This document shows, one piece after another, positions 8,646 through 16,881 of a stretch of 64,000 bases of DNA; position 1 is the first letter of the stretch; every line of letters starts with the position of its first letter. The position numbers and the translations under genes were made by a program. The notes under the pieces are model-generated. The model ran no database searches. It had not been told where the DNA came from and saw only the letters and a program-made list of their open reading frames with translations. Source of the DNA: Streptomyces sp. NBC_00289 (GTDB lineage: Bacteria > Actinomycetota > Actinomycetes > Streptomycetales > Streptomycetaceae); assembly GCF_041435115.1 (NCBI RefSeq), contig NZ_CP108046.1, forward strand, positions 8,432,001 through 8,496,000, given 5' to 3'.

Positions 8646-10337
8646 TCAGAGCCGGGACAACTCGTCGACCAGGTCGTCCAGGCCGAGGGAGCCCTGCGAG
8701 AGGGCCGCCATGTGCCAGGCCTTGAGGTCGAAGGCGGCGCCGTGCCGCTCGCGGGCCCTCTCACGGCCCAGCAGCCAAGCCCGTTCGCCGAGCTTGTAGC
8801 CGATCGCCTGGCCCGGGATCGTCAGGTAGCGGGTCAGCTCGCTCTCCACGAAGTCCGCGGGACGGCTGCTGTGCGTGCCGAAGAACTCCTGCGCCAGCTC
8901 GGGGGTCCAGCGTTCGCCCGGGTGGAAGGGGGAGTCGGCCGGGATGTCCAGCTCCAGGTGCATGCCGATGTCCACGATGACCCGGGCGGCCCGCATCATC
9001 TGCGCGTCGAGGTAGCCCAGCCGCTGCTCCGCGTCGGTGAGGAAGCCCAGCTCGTCCATGAGCCGCTCCGCGTACAGCGCCCAGCCCTCGGCGTTGGCGC
9101 TGACCCCGCCGACCGTGGCCTGGTAGCGGGAGAGGTTCCCGGCGACATGCGCCCACTGGGCGAGCTGCAGGTGATGACCCGGGACGCCCTCGTGGTACCA
9201 GGTGGAGACCAGGTCGTACACCGGAAAGCGGGTCTGGCCCATCGTCGGCAGCCAGGTGCGGCCCGGGCGTGAGAAGTCCTCAGACGGGGCCGTGTAGTAC
9301 GGGGCGGCCGCGCTGCCGGGCGGGGCGATGTGCGACTCCACCTTCCGTACCCGCTCGGCGAGTTCGAAGTGGGTGCCGTCGAGTGACTCGATCGCCTGGT
9401 CCATCAGACCCTGCAGCCACTCGCGGACCTCGTCGACACCCTCGATGTGCCTGCCGTGCTCGTCGAGGTGCGCGAGTGCCACCCACGGCGTCTCGGCGCC
9501 CGGCAGGATCTTCTCCGCCTCCTGCCTCATCTCGGCGAGCAGCCGGTGGTACTCGGCCCAGCCGTACGCGTACGCCTCGTCCAGATCCAGGTCCGTCCCG
9601 TTGAAGTAGCGCGACCAGCGGGCGTAGCGCTCGCGCCCCACCGTGTTCGGCGCGCCCTCGATCGTGGGGGCGTACACGTCGCGCACCCAGTCCCGCAGCT
9701 CGACGACGGCCGCGGTCGCGGCGCCGGCGGCCTCGTCCAGTTCCGCGCGCAGCGACTCGGGGCCCGTCGAGGCGAAGTCCTCGAACCAGCCGCGGCCGGT
9801 GCCGTCGGTGTCGGCCCACTCCGTGAGCTGCTCGACGAACGTCGCCGTCGGGCGGGGGCCCGCGTACAGCTTGCGTTCCAGTCCGAGCGCGAGGCACTCG
9901 CGGTAGCCGGCCAGTGCGGCCGGGACACCGCGCAACCGCTCCGCGATCGCCGCCCAGTCCTCGTCCGTCTGCGTCGGCGTGACGGTGAAGACCTCGCGCA
10001 CCGAGTGCGCGGGCGTGTGCATGTTGCCGACCGCGCGCAGCCCCTCCTCCGCCTCGTGCACGGCGAGTTCCGCGGTGAGCCGCTCGCGCAGCAGACGGGC
10101 GCACCGGCGCTCCACGTCGCTGTCCGCGCCGGGCCGGCGCTCGGCCTCGTCGAGCCGCGCGAGTGTGGTCCGTGCCAGCTCCGCGAGCGCCTGCTGGCCC
10201 GCGGGCGAGGTGTCGGGGAGTCTGCTCGAACTCTCCCGCACGCCGAGGTACGTACCGGTGACCGGGTCGAGGGCGATGAGGTCGTCGACGTAGGCGTCGG
10301 CGACCTCGCGGGGCAGCGGGCTGTTGGTCTCTGACAT
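8646..10337 (-). CDS. DUF885 family protein (putative metallopeptidase)
   Basis: A 563-residue DUF885 protein. The hallmark HEGVPGHHLQ motif lies at about residues 382-391 and supplies the HExxxGH-type metal ligands; a conserved downstream EGWALYAE follows. The family is helical and predicted to be a carboxypeptidase-like metalloenzyme, without assigned substrate. No signal peptide is seen, so it is cytosolic. The ATG at 10337 is favoured by a GAGGATG element upstream; another ATG at 10361 is in frame. It sits downstream of the Lrp gene on the same strand, 63 bp away. Confidence 0.88.
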   Translation of the reverse strand: MSETNSPLPREVADAYVDDLIALDPVTGTYLGVRESSSRLPDTSPAGQQALAELARTTLARLDEAERRPGADSDVERRCARLLRERLTAELAVHEAEEGLRAVGNMHTPAHSVREVFTVTPTQTDEDWAAIAERLRGVPAALAGYRECLALGLERKLYAGPRPTATFVEQLTEWADTDGTGRGWFEDFASTGPESLRAELDEAAGAATAAVVELRDWVRDVYAPTIEGAPNTVGRERYARWSRYFNGTDLDLDEAYAYGWAEYHRLLAEMRQEAEKILPGAETPWVALAHLDEHGRHIEGVDEVREWLQGLMDQAIESLDGTHFELAERVRKVESHIAPPGSAAAPYYTAPSEDFSRPGRTWLPTMGQTRFPVYDLVSTWYHEGVPGHHLQLAQWAHVAGNLSRYQATVGGVSANAEGWALYAERLMDELGFLTDAEQRLGYLDAQMMRAARVIVDIGMHLELDIPADSPFHPGERWTPELAQEFFGTHSSRPADFVESELTRYLTIPGQAIGYKLGERAWLLGRERARERHGAAFDLKAWHMAALSQGSLGLDDLVDELSRL

Positions 10338-10400
10338 GCGGACATCCTCATACGCGGACACGTGCCGCGTCAGCCCCGTTTCGGCGGGCCGGGTGCCGTG

Positions 10401-10907
10401 TCAGCTCGATTTCGCTGAGGGCGTGGCTCCGGCCGGGCCGGGTGGCAGCAGGGGCCCGCACTCCCACTGCTGGAATATCAACCGGGTCTCCACCCGGGCC
10501 ACTTCGGTCCGTGCCGTGAACTCGTCCAGCACCAGCCGCTGCAGATCGGCCATGTCAGCGACCGCGACGTGGACGAGATAGTCGTCCGGCCCCGTGAGAT
10601 GGAAGACGGTCCGTGACTCCGGCAGGGCGCGGATCCGGTCCACGAACGGCCCCACCAACTCCCGCCGATGCGGCCTGACCTGCACGGACAGCAGCGCCTC
10701 CAGGCCGCGCCCCAACTTGGCCGGATCCAGTCGCAGCTGATGACCGAGGATGACGCCCGCGCGGCGCAGCCGCGTGACGCGGTCCAGGCAGGTCGACGGC
10801 GCGACCCCCACCTTCGCGGCCAGATCCCGGTACGTGGTCCGGGCGTCGTTCTGCAGCAGCCGCAACAGATGGAGGTCCACCGGATCGAGTTCGACGGATT
10901 CACCCAT
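10401..10907 (-). CDS. Lrp/AsnC family transcriptional regulator
   Basis: A 168-residue Lrp-type regulator: HTH at about residues 8-60 (RDLAAKVGVAPSTCLDRVTR) and an AsnC ligand-binding domain with the GPDDYLVHVAVADM block. The C-terminus is extended by a Pro/Ala/Gly stretch. It is divergent from the PLP enzyme at 10968 with 60 bp between starts. That gap contains imperfect inverted AACAC (10919) and GTGTT (10950) elements. Control of the sulfur-amino-acid enzyme next door is the straightforward inference. Confidence 0.92.
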   Translation of the reverse strand: MGESVELDPVDLHLLRLLQNDARTTYRDLAAKVGVAPSTCLDRVTRLRRAGVILGHQLRLDPAKLGRGLEALLSVQVRPHRRELVGPFVDRIRALPESRTVFHLTGPDDYLVHVAVADMADLQRLVLDEFTARTEVARVETRLIFQQWECGPLLPPGPAGATPSAKSS

Positions 10908-10967
10908 GTGCCGAACGTAACACGGACTTCGACCCCCGAATCCCGGCCGGTGTTCACTCTTCCGACC

Positions 10968-12206
10968 ATGGACTCAGCGAGCCTGCACACCTACGACCCC
11001 GCACGCGCCGCACGCGCCGCACGCGCGGTGCGCTCCGCACCGAGAGCACTGGCCACCGAGGCTGTGCACGCCGGCCGGGACGATCTCGCGCGTCAGGGCC
11101 TGCACGCGCCGCCGATCGACCTGTCCACCACCTACCCCTCGTACGACAGCCGGGGTGAGGCCGCCCGGATCGACGCCTTCGCCGCCACCGGTGCCGAACC
11201 GGAGGGCCCGCCCGTCTACGCACGGCTGGGCAACCCGACCGTCGCCCGCTTCGAGACCGCCCTGGCCCGGCTGGAGGGCACCGAGGCGGCGGTCGCGTTC
11301 GCGAGCGGTATGGCCGCGCTGAGCGCCGTACTGCTGGTACGCGGTTCGATGGGGCTGCGTCATGTCGTGGCCGTCCGTCCGCTCTACGGTTGCAGCGACC
11401 ACCTGCTGACCGCCGGGCTGCTCGGCTCCGAGGTGACGTGGGTGGACCCGGCCGGTATCGCGGACGCGCTGCGCCCGGACACCGGGCTGGTGCTGGTCGA
11501 GTCCCCGGCGAACCCGACCCTCGCCGAACTCGACCTGCGGGCCGTCGCGCACTCCTGCGGCTCCGTGCCGCTGCTCGCGGACAACACCTTCGCCACGCCT
11601 GTGCTGCAACGCCCCGCCGAGCAGGGCGCGCGGCTCGTGATGCACAGCGCCACCAAGTACCTCGGCGGGCACGGGGACGTGATGGCCGGCGTCGTGGCCT
11701 GCGACGAGGAGTTCGCCGGGCGGCTGCGGCAGGTCCGGTTCGCCACCGGCGGCGTCCTGCATCCGCTCGCCGGCTACCTGCTGCTACGGGGCTTGTCGAC
11801 GCTGCCGGTGCGTGTGCGGGCCGCCTCCGCGAACGCCGCCGAACTCGCCCGCCGGCTCGCCGCCGACCCGCGCGTCACCCGCGTCCACTACCCGCGCATC
11901 GGCGGCGCGATGGTCGCCTTCGAGGTCGCGGGCGACCCGCACGAGGTCATTCGCGGAGTACGTCTCGTCACCCCGGCCGTCAGCCTCGGCAGCGTCGACA
12001 CCCTCATCCAGCACCCGGCGTCCATCAGCCACCGCATCGTGGACGCCGGCGACCGCAGGAATGCCGGCGTGAGCGACCGGCTGCTGAGACTGTCGGTGGG
12101 CCTGGAGGACGTCGAGGACCTGTGGTCCGATCTGGACGACGCGCTGGGCGAACCGACCGCCCTGCCGGTGCCGACCGGCGCCCACGAAACGGCGCGGGGC
12201 GCCTGA
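10968..12206 (+). CDS. PLP-dependent trans-sulfuration enzyme (Cys/Met metabolism family)
   Basis: A 412-residue fold-type I PLP enzyme of the cystathionine gamma-lyase / gamma-synthase / methionine gamma-lyase family. The Schiff-base Lys is in MHSATKYLGGHGD; phosphate-contacting YARLGNPT, the VESPANPT block and LADNTFATP are present, and SLGSVDTLIQHPAS is the C-terminal signature. The exact reaction cannot be told from sequence. The first ~35 residues are an Ala/Arg repeat-like extension before LATEAVHAGRDD, where the conserved enzyme starts. Divergent from an Lrp regulator that probably controls it. Confidence 0.9.
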   Translation: MDSASLHTYDPARAARAARAVRSAPRALATEAVHAGRDDLARQGLHAPPIDLSTTYPSYDSRGEAARIDAFAATGAEPEGPPVYARLGNPTVARFETALARLEGTEAAVAFASGMAALSAVLLVRGSMGLRHVVAVRPLYGCSDHLLTAGLLGSEVTWVDPAGIADALRPDTGLVLVESPANPTLAELDLRAVAHSCGSVPLLADNTFATPVLQRPAEQGARLVMHSATKYLGGHGDVMAGVVACDEEFAGRLRQVRFATGGVLHPLAGYLLLRGLSTLPVRVRAASANAAELARRLAADPRVTRVHYPRIGGAMVAFEVAGDPHEVIRGVRLVTPAVSLGSVDTLIQHPASISHRIVDAGDRRNAGVSDRLLRLSVGLEDVEDLWSDLDDALGEPTALPVPTGAHETARGA

Positions 12207-12316
12207 ACGGCGGCCGCGATCCGGGCCGGCCCCGCACGGCGAAACGACCCAGCGCTGAGTTCCCCCGGGCGTTTCGCCGAGTGCCACCTTGCCGCGCGGG
12301 CGCGGCCGGCCACGAC

Positions 12317-12591
12317 GCGAACGCCGTGACCCGCCGCCACGCGAACTCCACGACGCGAACGCCGCGACCCGCCGCGATGCGAACGCCGCGACCCGCCGCG
12401 ATGCGAACGCCGCGACCCGCCGCGATGCGAACGCCGCGACCCGCCGCGATGCGAACGCCGCGACCCGCCGCGATGCGAACGCCGCGATCCGCCACTGCGC
12501 GAACGCCGCGATCCGCCACTGCGCGAACGCCGCGATCCGCCACTGCGCGAACGCCGCGATCCGCCACTGCGCGAACGCCGCGACCCCCGTG
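12317..12591. repeat. 24-bp tandem repeat array (two unit variants)
   Basis: A tandem array with exact 24-bp period. Five identical type A units (starting GCGAACGCCGCGACCC) run from 12355 to 12474, followed by four identical type B units (starting GCGAACGCCGCGATCC, ending CACTGC) from 12475 to 12570, and a partial unit to 12591. A degenerate unit and a 14-bp half unit lie at 12317-12354. It fills the convergent gap (12207-12624) between the PLP enzyme and the GNAT gene. Several frames remain open through it because 24 is a multiple of 3, but none has a credible start or family. Confidence 0.92.
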
Positions 12592-12624
12592 TCTACGCAA
12601 GGCGCGCGGGCGCCCGCTCGGTGG

Positions 12625-14073
12625 TCACTCCCGGACGATCCGTTCGCCGGCTGCCTGGCCCGGTGACTGGTCGTACGACAGGTGGGAGGTGGCCGCTGTC
12701 CTGTCGAGGCGGGCGGTGATGACCAGGGTGCCCTCCTCGATCTGGTAGTCGAGGGGCAGGCCGAGGCCGCGCATCGCGGCGACCATGCCGGTGTTGGACG
12801 CCTGCGTCACGGCGTACACGCTCTCGCAGTTGGCCGCCACCGCCATCGCCACCAGTCGGCCGAGGAGTTCGCTGCCGATACCCCGCCGCTGCCAGTCATC
12901 CTCGATGAGCAGCGCGACCTCCGTCTCGTCACCGTCCCACAGCAGATGACCGAGCCCGACGATGCGCCCGGAGGCGGTCTGCACGGCGAGCGTGCGACCG
13001 AAGCGCGGACTGAGCAGGTGGTTCAGATAGCGATCGGCGTCACCGACCGGTCCGTGGTAACGCATGGCGAGCGTGCGCGCCGAGCACCGTTCCTGCATGG
13101 CCTTCGCGGGCTCGAGGTCGCTCGGGTCCGCCCGGCGCACGGTGATGTCACTGCCCTCGGGCAGCGTCAGCACGTCGTGACCCATCGGTACGCGCGGACC
13201 CAGCCGGGCGTCCAGTTCGACGAGTGCCCGCGCCCGGGCGAACTCCGTCGGGGTGAACGGCAGATACGGCCGCTCCACGGTGATCACTCCGCCTTCCGGA
13301 GCGCGCAGCCGCATCACGGTGCCCTCCAGCGCTCCTTCGACGGGCACGGACTCCGGCCGTCGGCCGCCGCCCACGGGGGCCGCGGGCAGCGAGCGGATGG
13401 TGCACCGGCCCAGCAACTGCCGTAGCGCGAGCGGCAGTTCCGCCGCGTCGAGGGCGGTGCGGGTCGCGAGGCCGAGCACCCGGGTCGGCGCGTCCACCAG
13501 ATCGTGGGCGTCGGCCCGCTCGATCCAGGTGTCGGCGCCGCCGGCCAGCGAGACCGCGCGGCCGAGTTCGGCCCCGGCGAGTTCGGCCGGAGCACGCAGC
13601 AGGAACTCGTCCACCGTGCCCTCGGCCAGTGGATGCGTCTGCAGGCTCAGGATGTCGACCCGCAGGCCGGCGAGCGCCGTGCACAGCGTGGCCAGCGATC
13701 CCGGTTCGTCCTTCACCGTGGTCCGCATCCGCCACAGCACGCTCTCCCCGGTCACCGCGTCCGGAGCGGTCCCGTCCCGGTCGGACGGCCCGGCCTGCTG
13801 TCCGGTGGACAGCGGCCGGGCGTCGGTATCGCTCGGCGGGGCGTGACCGTGGCGTCGTGCCCACCATGTGTGGAATCCCGCCGTGGCGATCAGGACGACC
13901 GCTGAGATCAGCAGCAGTTCCGGTCCGTCGGGGCCGTGCCCGATCAGGTTCGCGACGGCGTCCGCCACCGCGACCGCCGTGAAGAGCGCGGCGAGTTCGA
14001 TCACGTCCCGCCGCCAGTGGTGGACAGGACGACCGTGCCTGGCACGGGTCACATCAGACATGTCTCGAGTCAT
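12625..14073 (-). CDS. Membrane-anchored ACT-GNAT acetyltransferase
   Basis: A 482-residue fusion. Residues about 24-70 hold two hydrophobic segments (VIELAALFTAVAVADAVANL; LLLISAVVLIATAGF). Residues about 115-185 match an ACT-type ligand domain (VKDEPGSLATLCTALAGLRV). Residues about 305-460 are a GNAT domain: VRRADPSDLEPAKAMQERCS, then the acetyl-CoA loop in DDWQRRGIGSELLGRL. The layout suggests an acetyltransferase regulated by an amino acid and held at the membrane; substrate unknown. Start could be 14073 or the ATG at 14061; neither has a strong ribosome site. Its stop faces the 24-bp repeat array. Confidence 0.85.
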   Translation of the reverse strand: MTRDMSDVTRARHGRPVHHWRRDVIELAALFTAVAVADAVANLIGHGPDGPELLLISAVVLIATAGFHTWWARRHGHAPPSDTDARPLSTGQQAGPSDRDGTAPDAVTGESVLWRMRTTVKDEPGSLATLCTALAGLRVDILSLQTHPLAEGTVDEFLLRAPAELAGAELGRAVSLAGGADTWIERADAHDLVDAPTRVLGLATRTALDAAELPLALRQLLGRCTIRSLPAAPVGGGRRPESVPVEGALEGTVMRLRAPEGGVITVERPYLPFTPTEFARARALVELDARLGPRVPMGHDVLTLPEGSDITVRRADPSDLEPAKAMQERCSARTLAMRYHGPVGDADRYLNHLLSPRFGRTLAVQTASGRIVGLGHLLWDGDETEVALLIEDDWQRRGIGSELLGRLVAMAVAANCESVYAVTQASNTGMVAAMRGLGLPLDYQIEEGTLVITARLDRTAATSHLSYDQSPGQAAGERIVRE

Positions 14074-14220
14074 GCAGCCACTGTGAAGGAACGGTGTTGC
14101 GTGATCACGAACGCTTTGTGACCTACCGGTAAAGACTGCTTTTGCACCCTTTTGTTTATCTTTTGATAGTTGAGTCGCGTACGTCGAGCAGGCACCGACC
14201 AGTCGTGAACCCGCGCCGTC

Positions 14221-16881
14221 TCACGCGGCCCGCTGCTCGGCCAGTGTGTCGCGCAGCCGCCGCGCCTGCGTCACCAGCCGGGACGAGCCGCGCCGGTCCG
14301 CCGCCTGTGCCAGGTGCGGTATCTCCCCGCGTGCCCCGGAACGTTCGGCGCACTCCGCGGCCACGCCCACCAGTTCTCCGAGCCCCCGGCCCGACGCGGC
14401 GGCGCCCTCGGTCGCGAGGTCCGCGAGCAGGACGGGCAGGGCGTGCCGGAGCACCCCCCAGATGGTGGCGTTCGCCCCCGTGGCCGCCGCGGTCCGCGCG
14501 GACTCGGCGAGTCGCAGCGGCTTGACGGCCCCGCGCCGCACCAGCTGTCCGAGGTCCGCGCCGAGCCGGGCCGGGTCGAGCTGCCCCCGTGCGGCCAGCA
14601 CCAGCAGGGCGTCCACGGCGGCGAGCCGATCCTCGGGATGACGCGCCCCGAGCCCGTACGCCAGGCACAGGTGCACGGCCTCGCCGGCCGCACCGCCGGC
14701 CTCGGCGAGCAGCGGCAGTACGGCCGCGGCGCCGCGACTGTCCTCCACGGCCAGGGCGGAGATGTCCCGCAGCACCCGCACCGCGACCAGCTCGCGCCGC
14801 TCGGGCAGCAGGGCCAGCCAGTGCTGCCGTATGTCCTGGCCCCAGTGATGGCAGTACCAGCGCTCCTTGAAGACGCTGACCGGACGGCCCAGCGGCCGGA
14901 ATTCCTCGGGGAAGTCCTCCTGCAGCTCCGGGAGTTCACCACACTCGACCAGGATGCGGGCGCCGGAGGTGCGTCGCCGGTCGGTGGGCAGGGTCGGGCC
15001 GTCGCAGGAGAGCCAGGCCGCGAGTCGAGTCCCCTCCGCGGTGCCGAGCGCCGCGGCGTCCTCGGCGGCCGTCGCAGCGGCCGAGCGGTCCTCGCGCCGG
15101 ACCCGCAGCAGCGCCTGTGCGAAGTCGGCCGGGGAGACACGGACCCCGAGTCGTCGGTAGGTGTCCAGGCGCGCCACGAGTTCGTCCGGTTCCAGCAGGC
15201 CGGTGCTCCATGTGGGGGTGGAGAGCAGGAACGGCAACGGGTCGGTCCGGATGCGGTACGCGACCTCCCAGAGTCGGGCGTCGAACGCCCGGGACAGCGC
15301 GCTGTGCACGCATTCGTGCGTACGTGCCCCCCGCTGGACCGCGGAGTGCAGCGTGGCGGTGAGCAGTCCGCCGCGCAGCGTCGCCAGGAGCAAATCGATG
15401 CCGTCCTCGGTGGTGCCGATACCCCGGTGGCTGTTGCTGAAGTAGTCCTGCGAGGGCAGGATCCGCTCGGGCCCCGACGGGTCCCACCAGCGCTGTGAGA
15501 CGACGGGCGCCAGAGCGTCCAGCAGCGCGCCCTTGTCCCGGTACGTATGGCGGACGAGTCCGTCCAGGGTCCTCTCGAACTCCGTCACGCCACCGCCGGA
15601 CGCCAGCAACGCGCCGACCTCCTCCGCGAGTTCGGCGGCCGTCTCCGGAGCGGGAGCAAGACGCACCGGCTGCGGCACCGGCGGCAGAACCTCCTCGTAC
15701 TCCGGCGTCCACGAAGCCGCCGGTACGCCCAGAGTCCGTGCCGCCCGAGCACGCAGCACCGGGATCAACTGCTCCGAGGCGACGGCGAGTTCCTCGCGGA
15801 GCGGGCCGGTGTCGGCCTTCTTCGCATGGCGTTCCACCAGCTTGAGCGCCCGGTCCTGCACGTCCGAGTCCTCGTGCCCGAAGGCCTGCGCGGCGGCGGG
15901 CAACAATTCCCCCGCCGCGGACGGATCCCGCGCGAGTGCCTTGCCCAGCAGCACGAGCTGGGCCCGCACCAGCTTCTTCTCGGTGCGGAACAGCACCGCG
16001 CCCGACATCTCCGTCAGCCGGCTCGGTGCCAGGTCGCCGTCCAGTGCCAGGGCTCCCAGCACCGACTGGGCGTGCGCGGCCACCACCGACATCCCGTCCG
16101 AGGCCAGGGCAAGCCAGTCGGCGATCCGCTCCCGCTCCTCGTCACGAGTGAGCGCCAGCGACTTCAGCACGCGCAGGAACGAGCGCTGGTCGGCGGCCGA
16201 GCCACCCCGCAACAGCCGGGCCACGCACGCGTCGACCGTCGCCCCGCGGTCGAGCGCGCCCTCGTCGGTGAGCCGCGCGAGCGCTTCGGCCCAGCTGTCC
16301 GGCCCCTCGCCGTACGTCCACGCCCACCGTCCGCCGATGTCCTCCGTCTCGAAGGCGGCGGCCACGAGAGGCGCCAGGTGCGGATCCTTGCGCAGCCGGT
16401 CCAGCACCGTGTTCCCGAGCTCCCAGCCGGCGCCGATGTGCTCCACCCAGCCAGTGACGTACGCCGGCGTCGTCGGCACCGGGCAACCGGACAGCCGTAC
16501 CAGACCGGCCAGCAGTTCATAAGGCACGCGCGCGCTCTCCGGGCGCTGCGCGAGCCGGTGCGTCACGTCGACGAGCCAGTCGGTCTCGCGGTCGCCCAAG
16601 AGGTGGATCAGCAGTCCCGGTGACGCCTGCGACCAGCGCATGTCGGCCGCCGCGAGCCAGCTCGCCACGGCTGCCGCGCCGGTCTGGCAGGCCGCCCCGG
16701 CCGCGTGCAGGGCGGGGTAGGCCCTTCGGGAGGCCGCGTTCCACTGATCGGAGCGCAGCTCCTTGCGCAGTGCCCGCAACTCGGGGAAGAACGAGCGCCG
16801 TTCGGCGTCCGTCATCCCGTCGAGCAGGCTCACCACCTCGGCCGTGCGCCCGGCCCGGACCGCTTCCAGCAGCGAACTCAT
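14221..16881 (-). CDS. DUF6493-type large helical repeat protein
   Basis: An 886-residue soluble protein rich in Leu/Ala helices with HEAT-like pacing, which I recognise as the DUF6493 type found beside SWIM-domain genes in Streptomyces. The N-terminus (MSSLLEAVRAGRTAEVVSLL) looks like the first helical hairpin. Recognisable family blocks include ILPSQDYFSNSHRG in mid protein and YCHHWGQDIRQHWLALLPER nearer the C-terminus. No catalytic motif, membrane segment or signal peptide is seen. The ATG at 16881 overlaps the SWIM gene stop by ATGA, so the pair is an operon. Function unknown; a scaffold or nucleic-acid-related role is inference only. Confidence 0.8.
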   Translation of the reverse strand: MSSLLEAVRAGRTAEVVSLLDGMTDAERRSFFPELRALRKELRSDQWNAASRRAYPALHAAGAACQTGAAAVASWLAAADMRWSQASPGLLIHLLGDRETDWLVDVTHRLAQRPESARVPYELLAGLVRLSGCPVPTTPAYVTGWVEHIGAGWELGNTVLDRLRKDPHLAPLVAAAFETEDIGGRWAWTYGEGPDSWAEALARLTDEGALDRGATVDACVARLLRGGSAADQRSFLRVLKSLALTRDEERERIADWLALASDGMSVVAAHAQSVLGALALDGDLAPSRLTEMSGAVLFRTEKKLVRAQLVLLGKALARDPSAAGELLPAAAQAFGHEDSDVQDRALKLVERHAKKADTGPLREELAVASEQLIPVLRARAARTLGVPAASWTPEYEEVLPPVPQPVRLAPAPETAAELAEEVGALLASGGGVTEFERTLDGLVRHTYRDKGALLDALAPVVSQRWWDPSGPERILPSQDYFSNSHRGIGTTEDGIDLLLATLRGGLLTATLHSAVQRGARTHECVHSALSRAFDARLWEVAYRIRTDPLPFLLSTPTWSTGLLEPDELVARLDTYRRLGVRVSPADFAQALLRVRREDRSAAATAAEDAAALGTAEGTRLAAWLSCDGPTLPTDRRRTSGARILVECGELPELQEDFPEEFRPLGRPVSVFKERWYCHHWGQDIRQHWLALLPERRELVAVRVLRDISALAVEDSRGAAAVLPLLAEAGGAAGEAVHLCLAYGLGARHPEDRLAAVDALLVLAARGQLDPARLGADLGQLVRRGAVKPLRLAESARTAAATGANATIWGVLRHALPVLLADLATEGAAASGRGLGELVGVAAECAERSGARGEIPHLAQAADRRGSSRLVTQARRLRDTLAEQRAA

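Noticed and set aside
10915..10955. AACAC/GTGTT inverted elements as an Lrp operator
   Set aside because: Only five matching bases per arm and imperfect flanks; too weak to list as a site.
12317..12591. Regular 24-bp repeats as a CRISPR array
   Set aside because: Units are contiguous with no unique spacers, and no cas gene is present.
12289..12666. Open frame through the 24-bp array as a repeat protein (DANAATRR-type octads)
   Set aside because: All frames stay open because of the period; no ribosome site or family, and the frame overlaps the GNAT gene end.
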